The notes under the pieces are model-generated. The model made no database searches, was not told the DNA's origin, and worked only from the letters and a program-made list of their open reading frames with translations. From the NCBI GenBank assembly GCA_002329295.1, contig DCTT01000026.1, positions 24,553 through 35,122 on the forward strand: a stretch of 10,570 nt of DNA, written 5' to 3'. The DNA is from Eubacteriaceae bacterium UBA1433 (GTDB lineage Bacteria; Bacillota; Clostridia; Eubacteriales; UBA1433). The first letter of the stretch is position 1. Every line of letters begins with the position of its first letter. Both the position numbers and the translations under genes were made by a program. Below are positions 1-6,690 of this stretch, in pieces.

Positions 1-502
1 CCTGACCGCTCGCCACTACAGCGCTGCTTCCGCCGGAAGAACCGCCGGCCACTTTTTTTGTATCCCAGGGATTTCTTGTATAACCCAACGCCGAATTTTC
101 GTTGGCGGATCCCATGGCAAATTCATCCATATCCGCCTTGCCGACAAGTACGGCTCCGGCGTTCAATAAGTGCTCATATACCGTGGCATTGTAAACCGGC
201 ACAAAATTTTTCAACAATTTCGAAGAACAGGTTGTCAAAATGCCTTTCGTACACACATTATCTTTTAATGCATAGGGAATTCCGTCTATCTTGCCTTTTC
301 GATTGCCCGCAGCGATACGATCATCCGCCTTTTGCGCATTTTCTAAAATTTCTTTTTCTTGTAAAACAGTAATATAGCCCCCTACATCAGTGCCCACTTC
401 TTCTCTACGCTTTAGCACATCTGCGGCAAGCTCTCTGGCGCTGATTTCTTTATCTCGAAGCATGTCGCTGAGTTGAAATAACGGCATATCACAGATTCTC
501 AT
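1..502 (-). CDS. gatA: Asp-tRNA(Asn)/Glu-tRNA(Gln) amidotransferase subunit A, N-terminal part
   Basis: This is the amidase subunit of GatCAB. It releases ammonia from glutamine, and GatB uses the ammonia to convert Glu-tRNA(Gln) or Asp-tRNA(Asn) to the amidated form. The first 167 codons are visible and the gene runs off the left edge; the family is about 480-490 aa long. Seen: the ALKDN motif with the expected catalytic Lys at residue 80, the DEFAMGSANENSA stretch at about 126-138, and the glycine/serine-rich amidase signature GGSSGGSS at 153-160, which carries the cis-Ser. The nucleophilic Ser lies beyond the edge. The start is the ATG at 500-502, one base after the gatC stop, with a GGAGG ribosome binding site inside the end of gatC about 9 nt away, which implies translational coupling. 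Nothing in the visible part looks broken. gatB would be expected next, outside the window. Confidence 0.96.
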   Translation of the reverse strand, partial: MRICDMPLFQLSDMLRDKEISARELAADVLKRREEVGTDVGGYITVLQEKEILENAQKADDRIAAGNRKGKIDGIPYALKDNVCTKGILTTCSSKLLKNFVPVYNATVYEHLLNAGAVLVGKADMDEFAMGSANENSALGYTRNPWDTKKVAGGSSGGSSAVVASGQ

Positions 503-503
503 G

Positions 504-794
504 TTATTCATCCTCCATGACTTGCGGCACTTTAAAATACATCTCTTCGCTTTCAGGCGCATTTTGCAACGCTTCTTCATTAGAAAGACTTTCTTGTACC
601 ACATCTTCTCGAAACACGTTATGCAAAGAAAGTATATGTTCGCGCGCCTGCAGATCGCATGGCGTGGCATTTACTTTGTCAACATAGTGAATCATATCCA
701 CCAAATTTTCGCGCATTTGCTCGATTTCATCTTCGTCAAAAGCCAATCGGCTCAGAAGAGCCAAGTGTCTTACATCGTCGTTAGTAATTTGCAT
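504..794 (-). CDS. gatC: Asp-tRNA(Asn)/Glu-tRNA(Gln) amidotransferase subunit C
   Basis: This small subunit wraps around GatA and GatB and stabilises the GatCAB complex in the cytoplasm. The 96-aa product has the normal family length. It shows the usual landmarks: an N-terminal helix starting MQITNDDVRHLALLSRL, the NVFREDVV segment near residues 59-66, and the C-terminal EEALQNAPESEEMYFKVP signature at about 73-90. The ATG at 792-794 lies inside the end of ligA, overlapping it by 14 nt in another frame. An AAAGGA ribosome binding site sits about 10 nt upstream within ligA. The stop is followed after one base by the gatA start. It has no promoter of its own that I can see, so expression probably depends on the pcrA-ligA transcript. 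Confidence 0.97.
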   Translation of the reverse strand: MQITNDDVRHLALLSRLAFDEDEIEQMRENLVDMIHYVDKVNATPCDLQAREHILSLHNVFREDVVQESLSNEEALQNAPESEEMYFKVPQVMEDE

Positions 795-2793
795 CGTCGG
801 TTGATCCTTTCAACATTTTTTCAAATTCTTCTTCCTCTATTATTTCAATGCCTAAACGAATCGCATTTTGATATTTGCTGCCCGGCTCTTGTCCCACCAA
901 TACATAGTTTGTTTTTGCGGAAACACTCCCGCTTACTTTCCCGCCATGAGACTCTATTATATCTTTTATTTCGTTTCGTGTATAGTTTTTTAACGTTCCG
1001 GTAACGACAAAAGTTTTTTCTTCAAAAAGGTTGCTTTTCGTTGTGCCGGCAGATAAATCGGCCATATTCACACCTTGCTGCTCCAAAGAAGCAAGGACTT
1101 GTCGATGCGATTCATCCGCAAAATATTTTACAACTTCTTCCGCCATTTTTTCCCCTATTTCGAAAATGGCAGAAATCTCCTCTTCTTTCGCTTCCATCAA
1201 ACGCTGCATTGTGCGAAAATGACCCGCGAGCAGTTTTGCCGCCCGCTGTCCGATCAGAGGAATACCTAACGCAAAAATCAGCTTGTTCAAATCGTTTTGC
1301 TTGGATTGTTCAACGGCAGCTAAAAGATTTTCCGTGGATTTTTCGCCCATTTTATCCAGTTGCATTATTTCTTGCCTCTTGTCTTTGAGACGATAGATAT
1401 CCGAAACTTCTTTTATCAGTTTCGCATTATACAATGCTGCACACACCGCCGGCCCCATTCCCTCGATATTCATCGCATCACGGCTGCAAAAATGAATGAT
1501 TCGTCTCAGAAATGCTGCAGGGCAGGCAATATTGACACACTTCACTGCTGCCTGACCCTCTTCTCGTCTCACCTCATATCCGCACGCCGGACAAGAAGTC
1601 GGAAACGTAAATACCTGTGCATCGGCAGGACGCTTTGCCAAATTTACACGCACAACTTCAGGAATAATTTCTCCCGCCTTGCGCACAACTACGCTATCCC
1701 CGATGCGAATATCCTTTTGTGCAATAAAATCCTCGTTATGCAACGTGGCGCGACTGACCAAAGAACCACTGATATGCACAGGTTCCAAACTTGCCACCGG
1801 AGTAAGCACACCTGTTCTGCCCACTTGTATTTGTATATCTGTCAGTCTGGTTTCCTTTTCTTCGGCAGGAAACTTATAGGCAATTGCCCAGCGAGGATTT
1901 TTGGCCGTGTTGCCCAGTTTGGCGCGCAGCGCCAATTCATCTATTTTAAATACCAACCCGTCTATTTCATAAACCAGTTCTTCTCTTTTTTGCTGCATCT
2001 GACGACAATAGGCAATCACGTCCTCTATATTGTGCATGGTCTCAATCGGACTCACGGGAAAACCCAGACTTGAAACAAAAAACATCATTTCTCTATGGTT
2101 TGCAAATTCTTTTCCTTCCACCTCATCTGCATGAAAGATGAAAATATCCAGCGGACGTGTTTTCGTGACGGCCACATTCAATTGTCTGAGCGAACCTGCC
2201 GCTGCATTTCGCGGATTGGCAAAGACCGCCAATCCCTGCTCCTCCCTATCTTGGTTAAGCTGTATAAAATCATTTTTCTTGATAATGACTTCACCGCGCA
2301 AAATAAGATTGCCCTGAAAGTTAATTTTTTTCGGCAGTGTTTGAATGGTTTTGATATTTTGCGTAATGTCTTCGCCGATCATTCCGTCGCCCCTCGTAGC
2401 TCCCTGTACGAATCTGCCGTTTTGATAACGCAAAATCACGGAAAGTCCGTCAAATTTATATTCGGCGCTATAGGTATAATTCGATACCGTTTTTCGAATC
2501 CGATGATCAAAATCCCTCAGCTCGCCCTCATTAAAGGCATTGGCCAGGCTGAGCTGAACCGTTTGATGCGTAACTTTTTCAAACCCCTCCAGCACGCCTC
2601 CTCCCACCGTTACGCTGGGCGACAAGGGATCGTGGTCGTTGTATTCATTTTCTAAATCTATCAGTTGGCGCATCAGGCTGTCATATTGCGCATCACTGAT
2701 TTGAGGATCGTCATATAAATAATACTGGTCGTTATGATAGCGTAATTCTTGTCTCAATTTTTGAATTCGCTCTTTTGCCTGTGCAGATTCCAT
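781..2793 (-). CDS. ligA: NAD-dependent DNA ligase LigA
   Basis: LigA seals nicks in duplex DNA during Okazaki fragment joining and repair, using NAD+ to adenylate itself. The product is about 670 aa, normal for the family, and all domains are present in order. These are the N-terminal Ia domain (YHNDQYYLYDDPQISDAQYD, about 19-38), the nucleotidyltransferase domain with the KFDG motif (active Lys at about 113) and RGEVII (about 166-171), and the OB fold with RTGVLTPVA (about 326-334) and GEIIPEV. A four-Cys zinc finger (C401, C404, C419, C424), the helix-hairpin-helix region and a C-terminal BRCT domain (about 590-665) follow. I prefer the ATG at 2791-2793 because an AAGGAG site lies 7 nt before it. 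The GTG two codons upstream is only about 1 nt from that site. Upstream, pcrA ends 14 nt before the chosen start. Downstream it overlaps gatC by 14 nt. The pcrA-ligA pairing is typical of Firmicutes. Confidence 0.98.
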   Translation of the reverse strand: MESAQAKERIQKLRQELRYHNDQYYLYDDPQISDAQYDSLMRQLIDLENEYNDHDPLSPSVTVGGGVLEGFEKVTHQTVQLSLANAFNEGELRDFDHRIRKTVSNYTYSAEYKFDGLSVILRYQNGRFVQGATRGDGMIGEDITQNIKTIQTLPKKINFQGNLILRGEVIIKKNDFIQLNQDREEQGLAVFANPRNAAAGSLRQLNVAVTKTRPLDIFIFHADEVEGKEFANHREMMFFVSSLGFPVSPIETMHNIEDVIAYCRQMQQKREELVYEIDGLVFKIDELALRAKLGNTAKNPRWAIAYKFPAEEKETRLTDIQIQVGRTGVLTPVASLEPVHISGSLVSRATLHNEDFIAQKDIRIGDSVVVRKAGEIIPEVVRVNLAKRPADAQVFTFPTSCPACGYEVRREEGQAAVKCVNIACPAAFLRRIIHFCSRDAMNIEGMGPAVCAALYNAKLIKEVSDIYRLKDKRQEIMQLDKMGEKSTENLLAAVEQSKQNDLNKLIFALGIPLIGQRAAKLLAGHFRTMQRLMEAKEEEISAIFEIGEKMAEEVVKYFADESHRQVLASLEQQGVNMADLSAGTTKSNLFEEKTFVVTGTLKNYTRNEIKDIIESHGGKVSGSVSAKTNYVLVGQEPGSKYQNAIRLGIEIIEEEEFEKMLKGSTDDANY

Positions 2794-2800
2794 TTCCACT

Positions 2801-2806
2801 CTCCTT
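2801..2806 (-). promoter_or_regulatory. Ribosome binding site that fixes the ligA start
   Basis: Read on the minus strand this is AAGGAG, 7 nt before the ATG at 2793. The site directly abuts the pcrA stop codon (TAG at 2808-2810), so ribosomes finishing pcrA could re-initiate on ligA. Its spacing rules out the GTG at 2797-2799 as the main start. Confidence 0.75.
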
Positions 2807-2807
2807 A

Positions 2808-5057
2808 CTACACTTTTGTAATCGGCGCATATTGCGTCAGCAAATTTTTAATGCCCATCTGTACAAACGCCACTTGCAAAATCTGTCCCTCTCCTTCGCC
2901 TTTTACCGAAATAATTGTGCCAATACCAAATTGCTCGTGCTTAATTTTGTCTCCTGCTTTCAAATCATCCAGCATGCTTCCGGATTTTTTTTGCAATCTC
3001 TCTTCTGTTTGAAGCCTTTTGCTTTGTGTCGTTGCATTTGCCCCCGTCAATCCTTGCGGAGAATAATACTCTCTGTCAGCAAAATCATATTCCAACTCGA
3101 ACTGTTTTTGCCCCTTCTCAATAGCATAAAGCGCTTTTTGTCCTATTTCATCCAAGCACTCTCTGTCTATTTCAAAGACAAATCTGGAAATGGAAAAGCG
3201 TTCAAATCGTCCTCTGATCAATCGCTCTCTCGCTGCCGTCATGTAAAGCGCCTGCTTTGCTCTCGTCATACCCACATAACACAATCGCCGTTCTTCTTCG
3301 TTATTGTTTTCCATCAAAGAACCAAAATGCGGAAACAAACCTTCTTCCATACCGACCAAAAACACCGCGTCAAACTCCAGTCCTTTGGCGTTATGCACTG
3401 TCATCAAATTCACTCTCTCTTGACTGTCGCCGCTTTCATCAATGGCGGAAATCAATGACACATGCTGCAGATATGCCGCGACGCCTGTCTCTTCACTGTT
3501 TTGTTCAAATTCATACATCGAAGAAATCAATTCATTGACGTTCTCTGTTTTCTGTTCGGCAGTATCCGGTTTTGAATCTAAATAATCAAAATAAGCAATT
3601 TCATCCAAAATGTATTTGGTGATGGCGCCAATGCTTTCCTTTTCTTCTATACGGCTGCGAATGCCTTCGATCACTTGATAAAATCCCTTGAGCCCTGCTT
3701 TGGCTTTTGCGGAGAGAGCAGGAATTTCATTATAATAGCTTGCCGCCGCCATCAAGCTGCAAGACTTGAAGTCGGCAAATTGGCGTATTTTCTGCAGCGC
3801 CCCGGTGCCGAGGCCCCGTCTCGGCACATTGTATATGCGCATAAAGCTGATATCGTCTTGACCGTTTACGCCCAGACGCAAATATGCCAGAATATCCTTG
3901 ACTTCTTCGCGATCATAAAATTTCATGCCCCCGATCAGCTGATAGGGTATGGCATTGGAAAGAAACATTTCTTCAAAGGCGCGGCTTTGCGCATTGGTTC
4001 GATAAAGCACCGCCATGGCGTCATAACTCAAGCCTTTCATGTTTCGCTTGAGCACTTCGCTTGCCACATATCTCGCTTCTTCTCTGCCGTCATAACAATG
4101 CCGAAACACAACGGCTTGACCCGTTTCGTTTTTCGTAAACAACCTCTTGCCTTTTCGCTGCATGTTGTTGGCAATCACGGCATTGGAAGCTCGAATAATA
4201 TTGCCGCTGCTGCGATAATTTTGTTCTAATTTAACGGTGGTTACTGCCGGAAAATCTTTTTCAAATTCCAAAATATTGCGTATATCCGCACCGCGAAAAG
4301 CGTAAATGCTTTGATCATCATCGCCGCATACACAGAGATTTTGGTGTTTTTGGGCAAGTTGAGCCGTCAACAAATATTGTACATAATTGGTATCTTGATA
4401 CTCGTCAATTAAAATATACTTGAATTTTTTTTGATAATATTCAAGCACTGCCGGATGCTCTTCAAAAAGCAAAACCATATTGGATAACAAATCCTGAAAG
4501 TCCATGGCATTGCATTCTTTGAGCCTTTTTTCATAAAGCCCATAAATTTGCGCTATTTGTTGCACGTAATTATTTTTGCCTTCCATGACATTTTCATACT
4601 CTTGAGGACTGATACGGCTTTCTTTGGCACGAGAAATATATTTTTCATAACTTATTTCCGGCACAAGCCCATCCAATTGTTTTACGCATTCTTTGATGAG
4701 CTTTTTTTTGTCATCTTCATCATAAATCACAAAATCGGAAGTATAGCCGATTAAGGCAGCATGACGGCGCAAAATGCGTGCACCCAATGAATGAAACGTC
4801 GACATCCACACACGTTCCGCATGATAAAGACCCATACTTGCAATTCTGTTTTTCATTTCCTGGGCAGCTTTGTTGGTAAAGGTAAGCGCCAGTATTTCAT
4901 CAGGCATCGCTTTGTTTTGCTCCAAAATATAGGCAATTTTATGAATAATCGTACGGGTTTTTCCACTTCCCGCGCCGGCTAAAATCAGCATCGGGCCTTC
5001 GGTATTGATCACAGCATATGCTTGCTGTTCATTGAGCGAAGAAAGTAGTTTACTCAT
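2808..5057 (-). CDS. pcrA: ATP-dependent DNA helicase PcrA (UvrD family)
   Basis: PcrA is a superfamily 1A 3'-5' helicase used in nucleotide excision repair, removal of RecA filaments, rolling-circle plasmid replication and clearing of stalled RNA polymerase. From the preferred start it is 749 aa, a little above the usual 720-740. Seen: a Q motif (NEQQ, about 9-12), Walker A AGAGSGKT (27-34), motif II DEYQDT (about 218-223), motif III GDDDQSIYAFRG (about 245-256), motif IV with QNYRSS, motif V in TVHNAKGLEFDAVFL, and motif VI in YVGMTRAKQAL. The C-terminal region (GDKIKHEQFGIGTIISV onward) matches the Tudor-like RNA-polymerase-binding domain of PcrA. The ATG at 5055-5057 has an AAAGGA site 8 nt upstream. 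The ATG at 5066 overlaps that site and is less likely. It is the first gene of the operon with ligA, gatC and gatA. Confidence 0.97.
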   Translation of the reverse strand: MSKLLSSLNEQQAYAVINTEGPMLILAGAGSGKTRTIIHKIAYILEQNKAMPDEILALTFTNKAAQEMKNRIASMGLYHAERVWMSTFHSLGARILRRHAALIGYTSDFVIYDEDDKKKLIKECVKQLDGLVPEISYEKYISRAKESRISPQEYENVMEGKNNYVQQIAQIYGLYEKRLKECNAMDFQDLLSNMVLLFEEHPAVLEYYQKKFKYILIDEYQDTNYVQYLLTAQLAQKHQNLCVCGDDDQSIYAFRGADIRNILEFEKDFPAVTTVKLEQNYRSSGNIIRASNAVIANNMQRKGKRLFTKNETGQAVVFRHCYDGREEARYVASEVLKRNMKGLSYDAMAVLYRTNAQSRAFEEMFLSNAIPYQLIGGMKFYDREEVKDILAYLRLGVNGQDDISFMRIYNVPRRGLGTGALQKIRQFADFKSCSLMAAASYYNEIPALSAKAKAGLKGFYQVIEGIRSRIEEKESIGAITKYILDEIAYFDYLDSKPDTAEQKTENVNELISSMYEFEQNSEETGVAAYLQHVSLISAIDESGDSQERVNLMTVHNAKGLEFDAVFLVGMEEGLFPHFGSLMENNNEEERRLCYVGMTRAKQALYMTAARERLIRGRFERFSISRFVFEIDRECLDEIGQKALYAIEKGQKQFELEYDFADREYYSPQGLTGANATTQSKRLQTEERLQKKSGSMLDDLKAGDKIKHEQFGIGTIISVKGEGEGQILQVAFVQMGIKNLLTQYAPITKV

Positions 5058-5092
5058 TATGTTCATCCTTTTTTCACGTTCCGTAATGCTGT

Positions 5093-5101
5093 ATTATATC
5101 A
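5093..5101 (-). promoter_or_regulatory. Extended -10 promoter of the pcrA-ligA-gatCA operon
   Basis: On the minus strand the sequence reads TGATATAAT: a perfect TATAAT (5093-5098) preceded by the TGn of an extended -10. No good -35 hexamer is found at 16-18 bp, which is tolerated for extended -10 promoters. Transcription would start near 5086 and give a leader of about 28 nt before the pcrA ATG. It is the only promoter candidate I find between the ppiB terminator and pcrA. Confidence 0.65.
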
Positions 5102-5222
5102 CAATTTTTGTCGAGAGAAACCTCTTTTCTATATAAACCTTGCCTGACTATCGCTCATGTTTTTTTATTTGCTTTCTCATCACTGTTTTCATACTTTGTA
5201 TATGTCTTTATCGGTATTTTTA

Positions 5223-5257
5223 TAAAAAACATCCTCTTGGCAAGTTCCAAAAGGATG
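5223..5257 (-). terminator. Intrinsic terminator of ppiB
   Basis: On the minus strand an 11-bp stem (arms at 5247-5257 and 5230-5240) closes a 6-nt loop at 5241-5246. All pairs match except one G-U wobble. Six U residues follow directly (5224-5229). This is a textbook rho-independent terminator 27 nt after the ppiB stop. It separates ppiB from the pcrA operon, whose promoter lies about 120 bp further on. Confidence 0.88.
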
Positions 5258-5283
5258 CTGTTGATAGGATATATTTCCCTGAA

Positions 5284-5766
5284 TTATGCTTCGTCGTCTT
5301 CTATTACGACTGTTTTCATGATTTGCGGCGTAAGCGGTTTGTCGGAAAAATCCACTTTTGTCTCTGCAATCTCATCTATTACATCCATGCCCTCAATCAC
5401 TTCACCGAAAGCCGCATATTGTCCGTCTAAATGCGGAGAATTTTGATGCATGATAAAAAACTGGCTCCCTGCCGAATCGGGGTGCTGGGCGCGTGCCATT
5501 GACAGAACCCCTCGCGTATGCTTGAGCGGATTGTCTACCCCGTTGGCCGCAAATTCCCCTTTTATGTGATAGCCCGGTCCTCCGGTTCCTCTTGACTCGG
5601 GGCACCCGCCTTGAATCATAAATCCTTTGATCACACGATGAAAAATCAATCCGTCATAAAATTTTTTGTTCACCAAATCGATAAAATTTTTCGTCGTAAT
5701 CGGTGCATGTTCTTCGTAAAGTTTGATTTTGATTTTTTTGCCGTTTTCCATCGTAATCACAACCAT
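5284..5766 (-). CDS. ppiB: Cyclophilin-type peptidyl-prolyl cis-trans isomerase
   Basis: The product catalyses cis-trans isomerisation of Xaa-Pro bonds and assists folding. No signal peptide is visible, so it should be cytoplasmic. The 160-aa product covers one complete cyclophilin domain. It has the FHRVIKGFMIQGG block (about 42-54, with the catalytic Arg at 44 and Gln at 52), SAGSQFFIM (about 98-106) and LDGQYAAFG (about 113-121), where a Tyr stands at the position that varies between Trp, His and Tyr in this family. I chose the ATG at 5764-5766 because an AAAGGA site lies 10 nt upstream. A GTG at 5773-5775 in frame is only one base from that site. It has its own promoter (5797-5825) and terminator (5223-5257), so it is probably monocistronic, with possible readthrough from the glycosylase gene upstream. 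Confidence 0.95.
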   Translation of the reverse strand: MVVITMENGKKIKIKLYEEHAPITTKNFIDLVNKKFYDGLIFHRVIKGFMIQGGCPESRGTGGPGYHIKGEFAANGVDNPLKHTRGVLSMARAQHPDSAGSQFFIMHQNSPHLDGQYAAFGEVIEGMDVIDEIAETKVDFSDKPLTPQIMKTVVIEDDEA

Positions 5767-5796
5767 ATTGTTCACTTCCTTTCTGTTTTCCCAAGC

Positions 5797-5825
5797 ATTT
5801 TAACACAATTGCCCTTCGCTGTAAA
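5797..5825 (-). promoter_or_regulatory. ppiB promoter
   Basis: On the minus strand TTTACA (5820-5825) and TAAAAT (5797-5802) are separated by exactly 17 bp. Each hexamer has five of six consensus bases. Transcription would begin near 5790, about 24 nt before the ppiB ATG. The -35 lies just 9 bp beyond the stop codon of the glycosylase gene. Confidence 0.6.
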
Positions 5826-5834
5826 ATATAGAAT

Positions 5835-6338
5835 TCAGTCCAGTACTTCTTTGATGATTCGATAATGGCGCACAATGTCTTCATAACAGAAATTGGCAAC
5901 ATTGGCCGGACTCGTGGAGGGAAGGGAGATTGCCTCAATGCCTGTCAAAGGAAAGCACAGTTTTTCATAGAGTTTTGTCGCTTTTTTTCCTGTTGTAAAA
6001 ACGATGTTGATTTTTGTCTCACTTAACAACGGTCTCAAATCATTGGCTACAGGCTCTTTGATGCTGCTGTCTGACGACCCTTTTATATCACAAGATGCCA
6101 GCACATCCCACAGTGCAATATGGCGTCTGTGTAAAAAAGCAATTTTTTCTTCTTTGCTTTGTCCGATACTTTCATCGAAAATTTCCGCCAACACACGCCA
6201 AAACACATTACGACTATGGCCGTAATAAAATCCCTGCTTTACCGAAGCCACAGAAGGGGTGGTTCCGAGAATCAATATACGGCTTTCACGATCGTATATC
6301 GGACCAAATCCCTGTGTAACTTTTCTCGAAGAATCCAT
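5835..6338 (-). CDS. DNA-deoxyinosine/uracil glycosylase (UDG superfamily, family 6-like)
   Basis: This is a predicted base-excision repair enzyme that removes deaminated bases, most likely hypoxanthine from deoxyinosine and perhaps uracil. The 167-aa product is full length for the small UDG-fold enzymes. It shows ILILGTTPSVASVKQGFYYGH (about 21-41) followed by SRNVFWRVL, where Asn44 is the residue expected to serve catalysis in family 6 enzymes. It also has the C-terminal LPSTSPAN motif at 139-146, characteristic of the DNA-deoxyinosine glycosylase and Mug-like group. The exact substrate is inferred from these motifs, not shown. The ATG at 6336-6338 has a strong AGGAGG site 8 nt upstream. 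An extended -10 promoter lies at 6363-6371. The gene is divergent from the C_GCAxxG_C_C gene, and ppiB follows 68 bp later on the same strand. Confidence 0.9.
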   Translation of the reverse strand: MDSSRKVTQGFGPIYDRESRILILGTTPSVASVKQGFYYGHSRNVFWRVLAEIFDESIGQSKEEKIAFLHRRHIALWDVLASCDIKGSSDSSIKEPVANDLRPLLSETKINIVFTTGKKATKLYEKLCFPLTGIEAISLPSTSPANVANFCYEDIVRHYRIIKEVLD

Positions 6339-6362
6339 TTTTCACCCCTCCTGTTTTTTTCT

Positions 6363-6371
6363 ATTGTATCA
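6363..6371 (-). promoter_or_regulatory. Extended -10 promoter of the DNA glycosylase gene
   Basis: On the minus strand the sequence reads TGATACAAT, a TACAAT -10 (6363-6368) with an extended TGn. No convincing -35 box lies at 16-18 bp. Transcription would start near 6356, giving a leader of under 20 nt that carries the AGGAGG site. The core is almost the same as the pcrA promoter. Confidence 0.55.
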
Positions 6372-6429
6372 CAGCTTTTCCTCGCCTTTCACTCTCTTTG
6401 TTTTTTATGCTTTGCAAAATATCCATTAT

Positions 6430-6457
6430 TTTAAACAATTAAAATCTATGATATAAT
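6430..6457 (+). promoter_or_regulatory. Main promoter candidate of the C_GCAxxG_C_C gene
   Basis: A perfect TATAAT (6452-6457) has an extended TGA just upstream (6449-6451). A weak -35, TTTAAA (6430-6435), lies at 16 bp. Transcription would begin near 6464 and leave a leader of about 225 nt before the ATG at 6691. It faces away from the glycosylase promoter at 6363-6371, so this is a divergent intergenic region. Confidence 0.6.
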
Positions 6458-6472
6458 ATAGCAAATTTTAAC

Positions 6473-6502
6473 AAAATCGATGGTAAACAGTCATCGTTTT
6501 TT
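6473..6502 (+). promoter_or_regulatory. Possible attenuator hairpin in the leader
   Basis: CGATG (6478-6482) pairs with CATCG (6492-6496) around a 9-nt loop. After a T-T mismatch, AAAA (6473-6476) can pair with part of the T-run at 6497-6502. ATCG of the right arm can instead pair with CGAT at 6506-6509, so two folds exclude each other. The 5-bp core stem is weak for an intrinsic terminator, hence the low score. Confidence 0.3.
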
Positions 6503-6561
6503 CAACGATATGGTAACAAATACTCTGCTCAAAAGATTGTCGCATCGAAACTTGCCGTTCG

Positions 6562-6590
6562 TTGACAAGGGTTGGCGTACTCGAAATATT
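6562..6590 (+). promoter_or_regulatory. Possible second promoter of the C_GCAxxG_C_C gene
   Basis: A perfect TTGACA (6562-6567) is followed after 17 bp by AATATT (6585-6590), which matches four of six -10 bases. If used, it would start transcription near 6597 and shorten the leader to about 95 nt. The -35 also forms one side of the hairpin at 6537-6568, so the sequence has two possible explanations. Confidence 0.35.
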
Positions 6591-6690
6591 CGGAGAACGA
6601 TTCAACATTTCAGACAAAAGTCTTTACAGGCAAAAACAAAACTTGTGTGTTATTGCAGAAACAAAATCTAATCGGAGGAGAATATATACC

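Larger units (their letters stand above)
6339..6690. other. 352-bp divergent intergenic region with long leader
   Basis: This gene-free stretch carries the minus-strand glycosylase promoter (6363-6371) and the plus-strand TATAAT promoter (6430-6457), followed by about 225 nt of leader. In the leader I see a short hairpin with a T-run (6473-6502), an imperfect hairpin (6537-6568), a small CTCGAA/TTCGGAG hairpin near 6580-6593, and a second -35/-10 candidate at 6562-6590. I recognise no known riboswitch class, T-box or tRNA here. The open frames in it lack ribosome binding sites and protein-like composition. Confidence 0.6.

Noticed and set aside
189..197. TTGTAAACC, a perfect BirA half-site, within gatA
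   Set aside because: No matching GGTTTACAA-type half follows at the proper distance and the site lies in coding sequence, so it is most likely chance.
1360..2073. Long plus-strand open frame (237 codons) opposite ligA
   Set aside because: It is antisense to a well-conserved gene with all LigA motifs, has no ribosome binding site, and its translation is His/Arg/Cys-rich without recognisable domains.
2775..3458. Plus-strand open frame (227 codons) opposite the end of pcrA and start of ligA
   Set aside because: It is a shadow of the pcrA and ligA reading frames, with no ribosome binding site and composition unlike the real proteins here.
6480..6671. A 63-codon plus-strand frame in the leader of the C_GCAxxG_C_C gene, considered as a leader peptide
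   Set aside because: No ribosome binding site precedes its ATG, the composition is rich in Arg and Asn, and it shows no run of regulatory codons.
6562..6690. An N-terminal extension of the C_GCAxxG_C_C protein starting at TTG 6562
   Set aside because: The extension is not protein-like for the family, its TTG is the start of a TTGACA box, and the ATG at 6691 has a strong ribosome binding site.
6464..6690. The leader as a known riboswitch or T-box
   Set aside because: I looked for T-box (AGGGTGGNACCGCG), FMN, TPP, SAM, fluoride, manganese and c-di-GMP core motifs and found none.
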